This document shows, one piece after another, positions 36,740 to 46,244 of a DNA stretch of 64,000 bases (the stretch's first letter is position 1; each line of letters opens with the position of its first letter). The notes under the pieces were generated by a model, which was given only the letters and a program-made list of their open reading frames with translations, had not been told where the DNA came from and made no database searches. This DNA comes from Arenimonas sp. (GTDB lineage Bacteria > Pseudomonadota > Alphaproteobacteria > Rhizobiales > Rhizobiaceae): assembly GCA_019459145.1 (NCBI GenBank), contig JAIBEK010000049.1:1-64000 (forward strand). Direction: 5' to 3'. The position numbers and the translations under genes are program-made.

Positions 36740-38212
36740 CTAATCCGCTTCATGCCAGGTGCGCCCATCGCGCTCGATCAGCGCGATCGCCTGGCTCGGA
36801 CCCCAGGTGCCGGCGGTATAGCTCTGCGTCTTCTGGCCGGTCTCCTCCCAGCCCTTGAGGATCGGATCGATCCATTTCCACGCCGCCTCGACCTCGTCGC
36901 GGCGCATGAACAGCGTCTGGTTGGAGCGGATGACGTCCATCAGCAGGCGCTCGTAGGCATCGGCATTGCGCACGTCGAAGGCCTGGGCGAAGCTCATGTC
37001 GAGCGAGACGTGGCGAAGCCGCATGCCGCCGGGGCCGGGGTCCTTGATCATCAGCCACTGCTTGACGCCCTCGTCGGGCTGCAGGCGGATGACCAGCATA
37101 TTGGCTTCGATCCGACCTGCGGCATCGTCGAAGATCGAGTGCGGGATAGGCTTGAAGGCGATGACGATCTCCGACATGCGGGCGGCGAGACGCTTGCCGG
37201 TGCGAAGATAGAAGGGAACGCCGGCCCAGCGCCAGTTGGCGATCTCGGCCTTGATGCCGACAAAGGTCTCCGTGTCCGAAGCCCCCTCGAGTTCTTCCGT
37301 GTAGCCCTTGACCGGGCCGCCCGCCGAGGCGCCGGCCTTGTACTGGCCGCGCACGGTGAGTTTTTCCACATTGGCCGGGGTGATCGGCTTCAGCGAGCGC
37401 AGCACCTTGAGTTTTTCGTCGCGCACGCTTTCCGCATCCATGGAATTGGGTGCTTCCATGGCGACCAGGCAGAGGAGCTGCAGGATGTGGTTCTGCACCA
37501 TGTCTCTGAGCGCGCCGGCCTTGTCGTAATAGCTGACGCGGCCCTCGAGGCCGACGGATTCGGCGACCGTGATCTGCACATGGTCGATATGGGCGGAGTT
37601 CCACAAGGGCTCGTAGAGCGCGTTGGCAAAGCGCAGCGCCATCAGGTTCTGCACCGTCTCCTTGCCCAGATAATGGTCGATGCGGAAGATCTGTTCTTCC
37701 TTGAACACCTTGCCGATCGTGTCGTTGAGGATCTGCGCCGAGGCGAGGTCGCGGCCGATCGGTTTTTCGACGACGATGCGGGTGGATTTGGTGATGAGCT
37801 TGAAGTCGCGGATCTTGTCGGCGATGTCGCCGAACAGCGAAGGGGAGACGGCGAGATAGAAGGCGCGCACCAGGTCCTTGCCTTCGTCGAGCAGGGTCTT
37901 CAGTTTGTCCCAGCCGTCTCGCGACTTGGCGTCGACCGAAACATAATGGATGCGGGCGCAGAACTTTGCCACTTCGTCCTCGGCCCATTCGTCAGGTCTC
38001 AGGTGTTCCTTGAGCGCGGTTCTTGCGAACTGGCAGTATTGCTCCTGTGTCATCGGCGTGCGCGAGGCGCCGATGATGCGCGTCGGCTCGGTCAACTGTC
38101 CGGCGAGCTGGCGGTGGTAGAGGGCCGGCAGCAGCTTGCGCTCGGCAAGGTCGCCGGTGCCGCCGAACACGACATAGTCAAACGGCTCGACGGGGATGAT
38201 CTGGCTGCTCAT
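36740..38212 (-). CDS. zwf: Zwf, glucose-6-phosphate dehydrogenase
   Basis: This encodes 490 residues, the normal length. The NADP-binding GGTGDLAERKL is at residues 18-28 and the active-site RIDHYLGKETV (catalytic His) near residue 180. It is the first gene of zwf-pgl-edd and commits glucose 6-phosphate to the Entner-Doudoroff route. Confidence 0.97.
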   Translation of the reverse strand: MSSQIIPVEPFDYVVFGGTGDLAERKLLPALYHRQLAGQLTEPTRIIGASRTPMTQEQYCQFARTALKEHLRPDEWAEDEVAKFCARIHYVSVDAKSRDGWDKLKTLLDEGKDLVRAFYLAVSPSLFGDIADKIRDFKLITKSTRIVVEKPIGRDLASAQILNDTIGKVFKEEQIFRIDHYLGKETVQNLMALRFANALYEPLWNSAHIDHVQITVAESVGLEGRVSYYDKAGALRDMVQNHILQLLCLVAMEAPNSMDAESVRDEKLKVLRSLKPITPANVEKLTVRGQYKAGASAGGPVKGYTEELEGASDTETFVGIKAEIANWRWAGVPFYLRTGKRLAARMSEIVIAFKPIPHSIFDDAAGRIEANMLVIRLQPDEGVKQWLMIKDPGPGGMRLRHVSLDMSFAQAFDVRNADAYERLLMDVIRSNQTLFMRRDEVEAAWKWIDPILKGWEETGQKTQSYTAGTWGPSQAIALIERDGRTWHEAD

Positions 38213-38263
38213 TCAGGCTTCTCTCGATAGAAAACACTGCAGGCAGATGTAATCTAATCGATT

Positions 38264-38297
38264 TAAAAAAGCCAGTGGGCAGGTGCGAAAACCTGCC
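38264..38297 (-). terminator. Terminator-like hairpin upstream of zwf
   Basis: GGCAGGT/ACCTGCC arms (38278-38284 and 38291-38297) lie just past the stop of the gene at 38313 on the minus strand and are followed, 7 bases later on that strand, by six T residues. It separates the puu-like genes from the zwf operon. Confidence 0.6.
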
Positions 38298-38312
38298 TGC
38301 ATCGCAAAAAGA

Positions 38313-39599
38313 TCACAACCGGTCGCGCAACGCGTACCAGGTCAGCGCGAGGAACAGCAGCGGGCTGCGGAGCTTCGCGCCGCCCGGGAAGGGCGGGATT
38401 TTCAGGTCGAGCAGGTGGTCGAGCTCGCGGCCCTTGCCGGTCACCATGTCGGCATAGAGCTTGCCGCAATAGTTGGACAGCATGACGCCGTGGCCGGAAT
38501 AGCCGCCGATCGAGATCACGCCCGGCATGACTTCGCGAGCAAACGGCTTGCGCGGCATGGTGATGCCGACCGAGCCGCCCCAGCCATGGGTGATCTCGAT
38601 GTCCTTGAGTTCCGGATAGATCTCGGCGATCTGCCGGCGGATATGGGTGGAAATGTCGCGCGGCGTGTCCGAGGTATAGGCCTCGCGCCCGCCGAACAGC
38701 AGCCGGCCGTCGCGCGTGCGGCGCCAATAGCGCACCACGAAGCGGGAATCGGCGATCGATTCCTTGCCCGGGATGACGGTGGGGAACTTGTCGAGCGGCA
38801 CCGTCGCGCCGATGAAGGAGCGGATCGGCATGACATGGGCGGCCGTCACCGGCTCGAGATTGCCGATATAGGCATTGGTGGCGATCAACACCTTTTCGGC
38901 GGTGATCGTGCCGGTCGACGTCTCGATCAGGGTCTTGCCCCCGGACTGGCGGATCGACGAGGCCGGCGTCATCTCGTGGATCGCGGCACCCGCGGCGCTC
39001 GCCGCCCTGGCGAGCCCGACGATCAACTTCAGCGGATGGATATGGCCGGTGCCGCTGTCGCGCACGCCGCAATGGAAACGCTTCGAGCCGACGCGCTCGG
39101 CGGTCTCCTTGCCGTCCATGAAGGCGAGATGCGGATAGCCATAGCGGGTCGCGGCGATCTCGACTGTGCGCTGGTATTCCTTGTCGTGCCCCGGCTTATG
39201 GCTGACATTCATCTGGCCGGGCATGAACTCCATGTCGATGCCGTGCGTCTCGGCAAAGGAGAGCACGTATTTCTTGGCGTTCTCCGCGAGCTCGAACAGC
39301 GCCTTGGAACGTTCGTAGCCGAGTTCGGCCTCCAGTTCCTCCGGATACCAGCGCTGACCGGTGCCCATCTGCCCGCCATTGCGACCCGAGCCGCCGTCGC
39401 CGATGCGGCAGCCCTCGATCAGCACGACCGAGACGCCGGACTTGGCGAGGGTATAGGCGGCCTGCAGGCCGGTGAAGCCGCCGCCGACGATGGCGACGTC
39501 CGCCGTCTTCGAACCGTCGAGCGCCGGATATTCCGGCCGCTCGGACACGGTTGATTGATACCAGGAAATCCCCGGAGCGATCGGGCTTTGCCAGGACAT
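38313..39599 (-). CDS. puuB: FAD-dependent oxidoreductase, PuuB-like (gamma-glutamylputrescine oxidase)
   Basis: This encodes 428 residues of the DAO family: FAD-binding VAIVGGGFTGLQAAYTLA (residues about 35-52), the SGRNGGQM motif and C-terminal GWGGSVGITM. PuuB oxidises gamma-glutamylputrescine in putrescine breakdown. The adjacent puuA-like gene 18 bases upstream supports the call; other amine or amino-acid substrates remain possible. AAAGGAG precedes the ATG. Confidence 0.8.
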   Translation of the reverse strand: MSWQSPIAPGISWYQSTVSERPEYPALDGSKTADVAIVGGGFTGLQAAYTLAKSGVSVVLIEGCRIGDGGSGRNGGQMGTGQRWYPEELEAELGYERSKALFELAENAKKYVLSFAETHGIDMEFMPGQMNVSHKPGHDKEYQRTVEIAATRYGYPHLAFMDGKETAERVGSKRFHCGVRDSGTGHIHPLKLIVGLARAASAAGAAIHEMTPASSIRQSGGKTLIETSTGTITAEKVLIATNAYIGNLEPVTAAHVMPIRSFIGATVPLDKFPTVIPGKESIADSRFVVRYWRRTRDGRLLFGGREAYTSDTPRDISTHIRRQIAEIYPELKDIEITHGWGGSVGITMPRKPFAREVMPGVISIGGYSGHGVMLSNYCGKLYADMVTGKGRELDHLLDLKIPPFPGGAKLRSPLLFLALTWYALRDRL

Positions 39600-39617
39600 G
39601 GGAGGCTCCTTTGCGGA

Positions 39618-41054
39618 TCAGACGTTGAGCAGCAGGAATTCACGTTCCCACGGGCTGATCACCTGCATGAAGGTCTCGAATTCCCCGCGCTTCACGCCGG
39701 CATAAAGACCGATGAACTCCTGGCTCAGGACTTCGCCGAGCGCCGGATCGGATTCCAGCAGCGACACCGCCTCGAGCAGGCCGCGCGGCAGGTCGACCGA
39801 ACCTTCGTTGGCCGTACCCTCGGAAGCCGCCGTCGGCTCGACTTGCTTGATGATGCCGAGATAGCCGCAGGCGAGCGAGGCCGCGAGCGCGAGATACGGA
39901 TTGGCATCCGAGCTCGGCAGGCGGTTTTCCACGCGCCGCGCGCGCGCGTCGGAGACCGGCACGCGAAACGCGGTGGTGCGGTTGTCGTAACCCCAGGCAT
40001 TGTTGACCGGGGCCGACATGTCGGGAGTGAGGCGGCGATAGGAGTTCACGTAGGGCGCCATCATCACCAGCGTCTTCGGCACGAAGGCCTGCATGCCGCC
40101 GATGAAGTGGAAGAACTCCTTGGATGGCGAGCCGTCGGGATTGGAGAAGATGTTCTTGCCCGTTTCCGCATCGACCACCGACTGGTGGATGTGCATGGCC
40201 GAACCCGGCTGGCCCTGCATCGGCTTGGCCATGAAGGTGGCGTAGATCCCGTGCTTCAGCGCCGCCTCGCGGATCGTGCGCTTGAACAGGAAGACCTGGT
40301 CGGCAAGCTCGATCGGATTGCCATGGCGCAGGTTGATCTCAAGCTGGGCCGGGCCTTCCTCGTGGATCAGCGTGTCGATCTCGAGGCCCTGCTTTTCCGA
40401 GAAGTGGTAGATGTCGTCGATCAGTTCGTCGAATTCGTTGATCCCGGCGATCGAATAACCCTGGCCGCCGAGAATGGAGCGGCCGGAACGGCCCTTCGGC
40501 GGATGTAGAGGATAGTCGGGGTCGTCGTTCATGGCGACGAGATAGAACTCGATCTCTGGTGCCACGACCGGCCGCCAGCCCTTGGCGTCATAGAGCTTCA
40601 GCACGTTCTTCAACACGTTGCGCGGCGTGTAGGGCACGTCCTCGCCGTCCGTGGTGATGATGTCACAGATGACCTGCGCGGTCGGATCGGTTTCCCAGGG
40701 CACGACTGACAGCGTCGACAGATCCGGCATCAGCTTGATGTCGCTGTCGCGCGAATCATAGCGGAACTGGCCGCTTTCTTCCGGATATTCGCCGGAAATC
40801 GTATGGCGATAGAGCGCCGAGGGAAGTGCCAGCGACGTGTCGCCGGTGAACTTCGAGGTCGGCATCATCTTGCCGCGCGGCACGCCGGCGAGGTCAGGGG
40901 TGATGCACTCGATGTCCTCGATGCCGCGGGCTCTGAGCCAGGCTGCGGCTTCCTTCCAGGTCTTGACGCCACGGGTGGAGTTGATGTCCGGAGGAATGCT
41001 CGCCTTTTTCGACGCTGCGCCTTTGGGTCTGAGCATATTCTTCTTCGGAGGCAT
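39618..41054 (-). CDS. puuA: Glutamine synthetase family protein, PuuA-like (gamma-glutamylputrescine synthetase)
   Basis: This encodes 478 residues of the glutamine synthetase superfamily: VAPEIEFYLVAMND, GPAQLEINLRHGNP, MHIHQSVVD and RVENRLPSSDANPYLALAA. The long basic N-terminus and pairing with a PuuB-like oxidase point to gamma-glutamylation of putrescine rather than ammonia assimilation. Start at 41054 or the Met six codons later. Confidence 0.82.
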   Translation of the reverse strand: MPPKKNMLRPKGAASKKASIPPDINSTRGVKTWKEAAAWLRARGIEDIECITPDLAGVPRGKMMPTSKFTGDTSLALPSALYRHTISGEYPEESGQFRYDSRDSDIKLMPDLSTLSVVPWETDPTAQVICDIITTDGEDVPYTPRNVLKNVLKLYDAKGWRPVVAPEIEFYLVAMNDDPDYPLHPPKGRSGRSILGGQGYSIAGINEFDELIDDIYHFSEKQGLEIDTLIHEEGPAQLEINLRHGNPIELADQVFLFKRTIREAALKHGIYATFMAKPMQGQPGSAMHIHQSVVDAETGKNIFSNPDGSPSKEFFHFIGGMQAFVPKTLVMMAPYVNSYRRLTPDMSAPVNNAWGYDNRTTAFRVPVSDARARRVENRLPSSDANPYLALAASLACGYLGIIKQVEPTAASEGTANEGSVDLPRGLLEAVSLLESDPALGEVLSQEFIGLYAGVKRGEFETFMQVISPWEREFLLLNV

Positions 41055-41181
41055 GTCTCACCGGTTTGGTTGTTGATGGCGGCATCATAACCCGACTTCG
41101 GCGTTTGGCGAGGGGGCAAACGGCATTGACTTTGCCCGATCGATCGAAAAGACAGATATTCTTTGTCGCAGGGACCCGAAA

Positions 41182-42363
41182 TTGGCCCATATATTTGATG
41201 TCGCTATCATAGGAGCTGGCGCCGCGGGCATGATGGCGGCGCTCGTCGCCGGTCGCCGTGGGCGTTCCGTCGTGCTGGTCGACCATGCGAAGGCGCCGGG
41301 CGAGAAGATCCGCATCTCCGGTGGCGGGCGCTGCAATTTCACCAATATCCACGCCGGGCCGAAGAACTACCTCTCCGCCAATCCGCATTTCATGAAGTCG
41401 GCGCTGGCCCGCTTCACCCCTGCCGACTTCATCGCCATGGTCGACCGGCACGGCATCGCCTGGCACGAAAAGACGCTCGGGCAATTGTTCTGCGACGACA
41501 GCGCCCGCGACATCATCCGCATGCTGCTCGACGAGATGCGTTCGGTCGGCGTCGATCTGCGGCTCGGCGTCGAGATTTCCGCGGTCGAGAAAGGCGAGGG
41601 CGGCTTTCGCCTCGCGACGTCCGAAGGCGCGATCGAGGCGCGGGCGCTGGTGATCGCCACCGGCGGCAAGTCGATCCCGAAAATGGGGGCGACTGGTTTT
41701 GCCTACAAGATCGCCGAGCAGTTCGGCCTCGGTCTGACGGAGACGCGGCCCGGCCTGGTGCCGCTGACGCTCGATCCGGCGCTTCTGGCCGAGCTTGCAC
41801 CTCTGGCCGGTGTCTCGGTCGATGCCGAGGTGCGCCACGGCAGGACGGCGTTCCGCGAGGCCCTGCTGTTTACCCATCGCGGCCTGTCCGGCCCGGCCAT
41901 CCTGCAGATCTCCAGCTATTGGCGCGAGGGCGACGAGATCGCGCTGTCGCTCGAGCCGGACGTGGACTTCGCCGCGGTGCTGAAGACGGCGAAGAAGGAG
42001 AACGGCCGCCAGGCGGTGCAGACCGTGCTGGCGCAGCACCTGCCGAAGCGGCTCGCCCAATATGTCGCCGAACGGCAAAAGCTCGACAAGCCGCTTGCCG
42101 ACCTGTCCGACAAGGCGCTGGAGGCGCTCGCCGCGTTTCTCCACGGCTGGACGATCAAGCCGGCGGGCTCGGAAGGCTATCGCACGGCGGAAGTGACCCT
42201 CGGCGGCATTGATGTCAGCGGGCTGGAGTCGAAGACGATGATGGCGAAGGTCGTGCCCGGCCTCTACTTCATCGGCGAATGCGTCGACGTCACCGGCTGG
42301 CTCGGCGGCTATAATTTCCAATGGGCCTGGGCATCGGGCCATGCGGCCGGCGAGAGTGTGTGA
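41182..42363 (+). CDS. NAD(P)/FAD-dependent oxidoreductase, HI0933/YhiN family
   Basis: This encodes 393 residues. The N-terminal dinucleotide-binding motif DVAIIGAGAAGMMAALVAGR, then KIRISGGGRCNFTN (family signature) and the C-terminal FIGECVDVTGWLGGYNFQWAWASG are diagnostic for the HI0933 flavoprotein family, whose substrate is unknown. The start is TTG at 41182, as no ATG precedes the FAD motif. It is divergent from puuA across 127 bases. Confidence 0.88.
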   Translation: MAHIFDVAIIGAGAAGMMAALVAGRRGRSVVLVDHAKAPGEKIRISGGGRCNFTNIHAGPKNYLSANPHFMKSALARFTPADFIAMVDRHGIAWHEKTLGQLFCDDSARDIIRMLLDEMRSVGVDLRLGVEISAVEKGEGGFRLATSEGAIEARALVIATGGKSIPKMGATGFAYKIAEQFGLGLTETRPGLVPLTLDPALLAELAPLAGVSVDAEVRHGRTAFREALLFTHRGLSGPAILQISSYWREGDEIALSLEPDVDFAAVLKTAKKENGRQAVQTVLAQHLPKRLAQYVAERQKLDKPLADLSDKALEALAAFLHGWTIKPAGSEGYRTAEVTLGGIDVSGLESKTMMAKVVPGLYFIGECVDVTGWLGGYNFQWAWASGHAAGESV

Positions 42364-42574
42364 GCGGCGCGCGGGCACCCTTCGGACGCAGAGCAACAAA
42401 TTTTAGTGAGCGCATTGATTTGCGCAGGCTTTCGGCCATAATTTAGCTCTTGTTAACGTGCCGGAGTCATTCTGGCTCGATGCCGGCATCCACAGCGGAT
42501 GTGACATGACGTCGGACCGGATTGCCGCCATGCGGCGGCATTTTTCCTCAACGGCTATTCCCAGGAAGGCGCCG

Positions 42575-42718
42575 ATGACCATGAAGAACAGCAAGGCAAG
42601 AGCCATCGCCATCGCCAGAACGCGGGATGAAGAACGCGCACGGCTTCGCCGCCTGACCCTTCTCTGCCTTGGGGCCTCCGCCGCGCTCGCCGCCTTGGCC
42701 CTCGCCTTCACCGGATAA
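42575..42718 (+). CDS. Possible small membrane protein (47 aa)
   Basis: The ATG at 42575 follows AGGAAGG by 5 bases. The product has a basic N-terminal half (KARAIAIARTRDEERARLRR) and a C-terminal membrane helix (LTLLCLGASAALAALALAF). The ribosome site and topology support it; no family is recognised. A longer frame from 42458 is possible but lacks a good ribosome site. Confidence 0.45.
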   Translation: MTMKNSKARAIAIARTRDEERARLRRLTLLCLGASAALAALALAFTG

Positions 42719-42982
42719 GGTCAGGGTGAGCGGCAGACTTATGCGCCGCCCGCCTGCACAGGCGGCAGTCTGGATGTCGGTCAACTGTCTGTGTCTTCAT
42801 TGCCGGGGCGGCTTTAGTTTGGCGAGTCCGGATAGCACGAATGGACGTCTGTGCCCAAGCCCGCATGGACGATAGAAACGTCCAAAGGGCGAATTGGCGG
42901 TTTTCCCTGTACGCACATGGCCCTCCAGCTTTCGGCGACGGATAGAGCCGAGCCGGGCGTGACCTGCACCGGATGTCGAGCG
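42719..42982. other. Non-coding stretch between small ORF and ridA
   Basis: I see no supported gene, tRNA or clear terminator in these 264 bases. Together with 42364-42574 this forms a loosely packed region around the small ORF. Short frames present here look random. Confidence 0.5.
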
Positions 42983-43381
42983 CTATTGCGCAGACGGGAT
43001 GCGGGCGATCACCTTGATCTCGAAGTCGAAGCCGGCAAGCCAGTTGACGCCGATGGCCGTCCAGTTCGGATAGGGCCGCTGGCTGAAGACCCGCTGCTTG
43101 ACCTCCATGATGGCCGGGAACTGGTTCTCCGGATCGGTATGAAAGGTCGTCACATCGACGATATCATCGAAGCTGCATCCGCCGGCATGAAGCGTGGCTT
43201 CGAGGTTGTCGAAGGCGAGCTGAACCTGGGCCGGGAAGTCGGGCTCCGGTGTGCCGTCCGCCCGGCTGCCCACCTGGCCCGACACGAACAGGAGATTGTC
43301 GGATCGGATTGCCGCGGAATAACCGTGCTCCTCGTAGAGGGCGTGGCGATTGGCGGGAAAGACGGCGTGCCTGCTGGTCAT
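42983..43381 (-). CDS. RidA/YjgF family enamine deaminase-like protein
   Basis: This encodes about 132 residues. The family fold is clear: LLFVSGQVGSRADGTPEPDF, QVQLAFDNLEATLHAGGCSFDDIVDVTTF, and RPYPNWTAIGVNWLAGFDFEIKVIA. The Arg that binds the substrate carboxylate in canonical RidA (R105 type, in the RxxV segment) is not obvious, so this may be a Rid subfamily with another role. ATG 43381 follows GGAG and is preferred to an upstream in-frame start. It is divergent from a tetR gene. Confidence 0.85.
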   Translation of the reverse strand: MTSRHAVFPANRHALYEEHGYSAAIRSDNLLFVSGQVGSRADGTPEPDFPAQVQLAFDNLEATLHAGGCSFDDIVDVTTFHTDPENQFPAIMEVKQRVFSQRPYPNWTAIGVNWLAGFDFEIKVIARIPSAQ

Positions 43382-43441
43382 TCTGTTTCTCCGGTCAGTG
43401 CAGCCAGCGATGGCTTGGCAAGCATGGTGGATATGGCTATT

Positions 43442-43507
43442 ACATACGAGGTGTATGTGAGATACTGACATACGTACCGTATGTCAACTGGCGTGCATCG
43501 CGTATGT
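43442..43507. promoter_or_regulatory. TetR-type operators between ridA-like gene and tetR
   Basis: TGACATACG-TAC-CGTATGTCA (43466-43486) is a perfect 9-bp inverted repeat. ACATAC-N5-GTATGT lies at 43442-43458, and CGTATGTG (43500-43507) is a third half-site. The repeated ACATACG/CGTATGT words across the divergent promoter region are what a TetR repressor would bind, controlling both genes. Confidence 0.75.
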
Positions 43508-43523
43508 GAATTTAAGGGGCGGC

Positions 43524-44117
43524 ATGGTAAGACGGCGTAGTGAAACCATGGAAGAAAACCGCGCCAAGCTCATTGCGGCGGCGCGAACGTCCTTTGCCGA
43601 GCAGGGCTATGCCGCGGCTTCGATGGATGAGCTTACCGCGAGGGCAGGACTGACGCGTGGCGCTCTCTATCATAACTTCGGCGACAAGAAGGGCCTGCTG
43701 GCCGCCGTGGTGCACCAGATCGATTCCGAGATGGCGGCGCGCGCGCAGGAGCGGGCAGCGCGCGCCAACAGCGCCTGGCAGGCCCTCCTTCACGAGGGCG
43801 TGGCGTATATCGAAATGGCGCTCGACCCGGAGGTGCAGCGTATCGTGCTTCTGGATGGACCGGCTGTGCTGGGCGATCCTTCGCAGTGGCCGAGCCAGAG
43901 CAGTTGCCTGCAGGCCACGCGCGTGGTCGTTGAACAGCTTATCGCCGAGGGCACGATCAAGCCTGTCGATGCCGAGGCAGCTGCACGGCTGTTGAGCGGC
44001 GCGGCGCTCAATGCGGCCCTGTGGATCGCCGCAAGCGACAATCCGGAGGACGTGTTGCCGAAGGCCGTGGCGGCCTTCAAGGCTTTGGCCGAGGGCTTGC
44101 TCGTCAGGCCGCTCTAA
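43524..44117 (+). CDS. TetR-family transcriptional repressor
   Basis: This encodes 197 residues. The N-terminal helix-turn-helix (RAKLIAAARTSFAEQGYAAA, MDELTARAGLTRGALYHNFG) is canonical; the C-terminal ligand domain contains ALDPEVQRIVLLDGPAVLG. ATG 43524 follows AAGGGGC. It probably represses itself and the divergent RidA-like gene; ligand unknown. Confidence 0.9.
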   Translation: MVRRRSETMEENRAKLIAAARTSFAEQGYAAASMDELTARAGLTRGALYHNFGDKKGLLAAVVHQIDSEMAARAQERAARANSAWQALLHEGVAYIEMALDPEVQRIVLLDGPAVLGDPSQWPSQSSCLQATRVVVEQLIAEGTIKPVDAEAAARLLSGAALNAALWIAASDNPEDVLPKAVAAFKALAEGLLVRPL

Positions 44118-44232
44118 GTCGCGCAAACGAAAATCCCGCGCAGCGACCGCGTGAAGCTCCCCCCGAAGCCAGCGATCATTGCGCGGGAGCCGACCCGGGG
44201 CCTTGACGCCCCGGATGGTCCTTGAAACTCTC

Positions 44233-44469
44233 TTATTTGCCCTGGGTCACGATGACCGGGATCAACAGGTCGCCCCAATTGCCCTCGCCACCATGGTGAC
44301 GGGCGGAGCGGACGAGTTCGACCGATACGCCGGCATCGACCGCCTTCATGACGGACTGGTTGAGGCGATGCAGGTCGTTGGCGACCATGCGGATCATGGC
44401 CTGCTGGTCTGCCGTCATGGCGGAAGCCTGTTCTTCGGCACGTTCCTTAACTCGGGTCTGCGGGGTCAT
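44233..44469 (-). CDS. Small conserved-type hypothetical protein (78 aa)
   Basis: This encodes 78 soluble residues (MTPQTRVKERAEEQASAM; AMIRMVANDLHRLNQSVMKAV; GGEGNWGDLLIPVIVTQGK). There are no membrane segments or known motif. GAGGAGAAAT lies before the start. It is downstream of aceA on the same strand, separated by a repeat element. Confidence 0.65.
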   Translation of the reverse strand: MTPQTRVKERAEEQASAMTADQQAMIRMVANDLHRLNQSVMKAVDAGVSVELVRSARHHGGEGNWGDLLIPVIVTQGK

Positions 44470-44529
44470 GGCATTTCTCCTCTTATATGCGGGGTTCTTG
44501 AACTGTTGATCCAGGGGTATTCATAGTCT

Positions 44530-44680
44530 GCCCCTCATCCGGCTGCCGCCACCTTCTCCCCGCAGGCGGGGAGAAGGGACCTGCCGCGCCGGCGGCGGGG
44601 TTAGTCCTGGACGAGCCCGGGGCTTTGCTCGGGGCACGTCCCCTCTCCCCGCGAGCGGGGAGAGGGCTAGGGTGAGGGGC
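44530..44680. repeat. Rhizobiales intergenic palindromic (REP-like) element
   Basis: The outer arms GCCCCTCA (44530-44537) and TGAGGGGC (44673-44680) enclose two GC-rich hairpins: CCTTCTCCCCGC with GCGGGGAGAAGG (around 44552-44577) and CCCTCTCCCCGC with GCGGGGAGAGGG (around 44641-44667). This architecture is that of the abundant intergenic mosaic elements of rhizobial chromosomes. It lies at the end of aceA and may act as its terminator. A partial GTGAGGGGCAAGGC copy follows to about 44710. Confidence 0.75.
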
Positions 44681-44715
44681 AAGGCTCCAAGCGTGAGGGG
44701 CAAGGCCCCGAAGGC

Positions 44716-46005
<1,290 letters not shown>

Positions 46006-46170
46006 AGCAAACTCCCTCTTGCTCAGTTTCGCGGAGCAGCTGTCCTTGGGGTGGCAGAAGTTCCGCTTTCGATGTGACTGGATTTACAGCGCACTGCACA
46101 AAATTTCCAGAAGAAAGGGCAAATCGACAGGATGAAAGAGGTTAGCCTGTCTTGTCTTTGACATTGCGGG

Positions 46171-46235
46171 GATGTAAATCTGTAAAAATTGTCAACACCG
46201 GTCACGACGTCATTGTCGACCAAAGTTGTAAAAGG
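46171..46235. promoter_or_regulatory. aceA / RamB-type regulator intergenic region with repeated GTAAA words
   Basis: In the 239-base divergent spacer (46006-46244), GATGTAAATCTGTAAAAATTG (starting 46171) and CAAAGTTGTAAAAGG (46221-46235) resemble each other. The latter is similar in form to the AAAGTTTGCAAA-type site bound by RamB in Corynebacterium. They are candidates for binding by the regulator at 46245; the match is approximate. Confidence 0.4.
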
Positions 46236-46244
46236 TGTGTCACA

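Noticed and set aside
43463..43507. Reading the ACATACG/CGTATGT repeats as a CRISPR-like array
   Set aside because: Units are short, inverted and confined to one promoter region; they fit a TetR operator. I saw no CRISPR array anywhere in the window.
44521..44705. Treating the GC-rich palindromes near aceA as an insertion sequence
   Set aside because: There is no transposase frame and no target duplication; the structure is that of an intergenic palindromic repeat.
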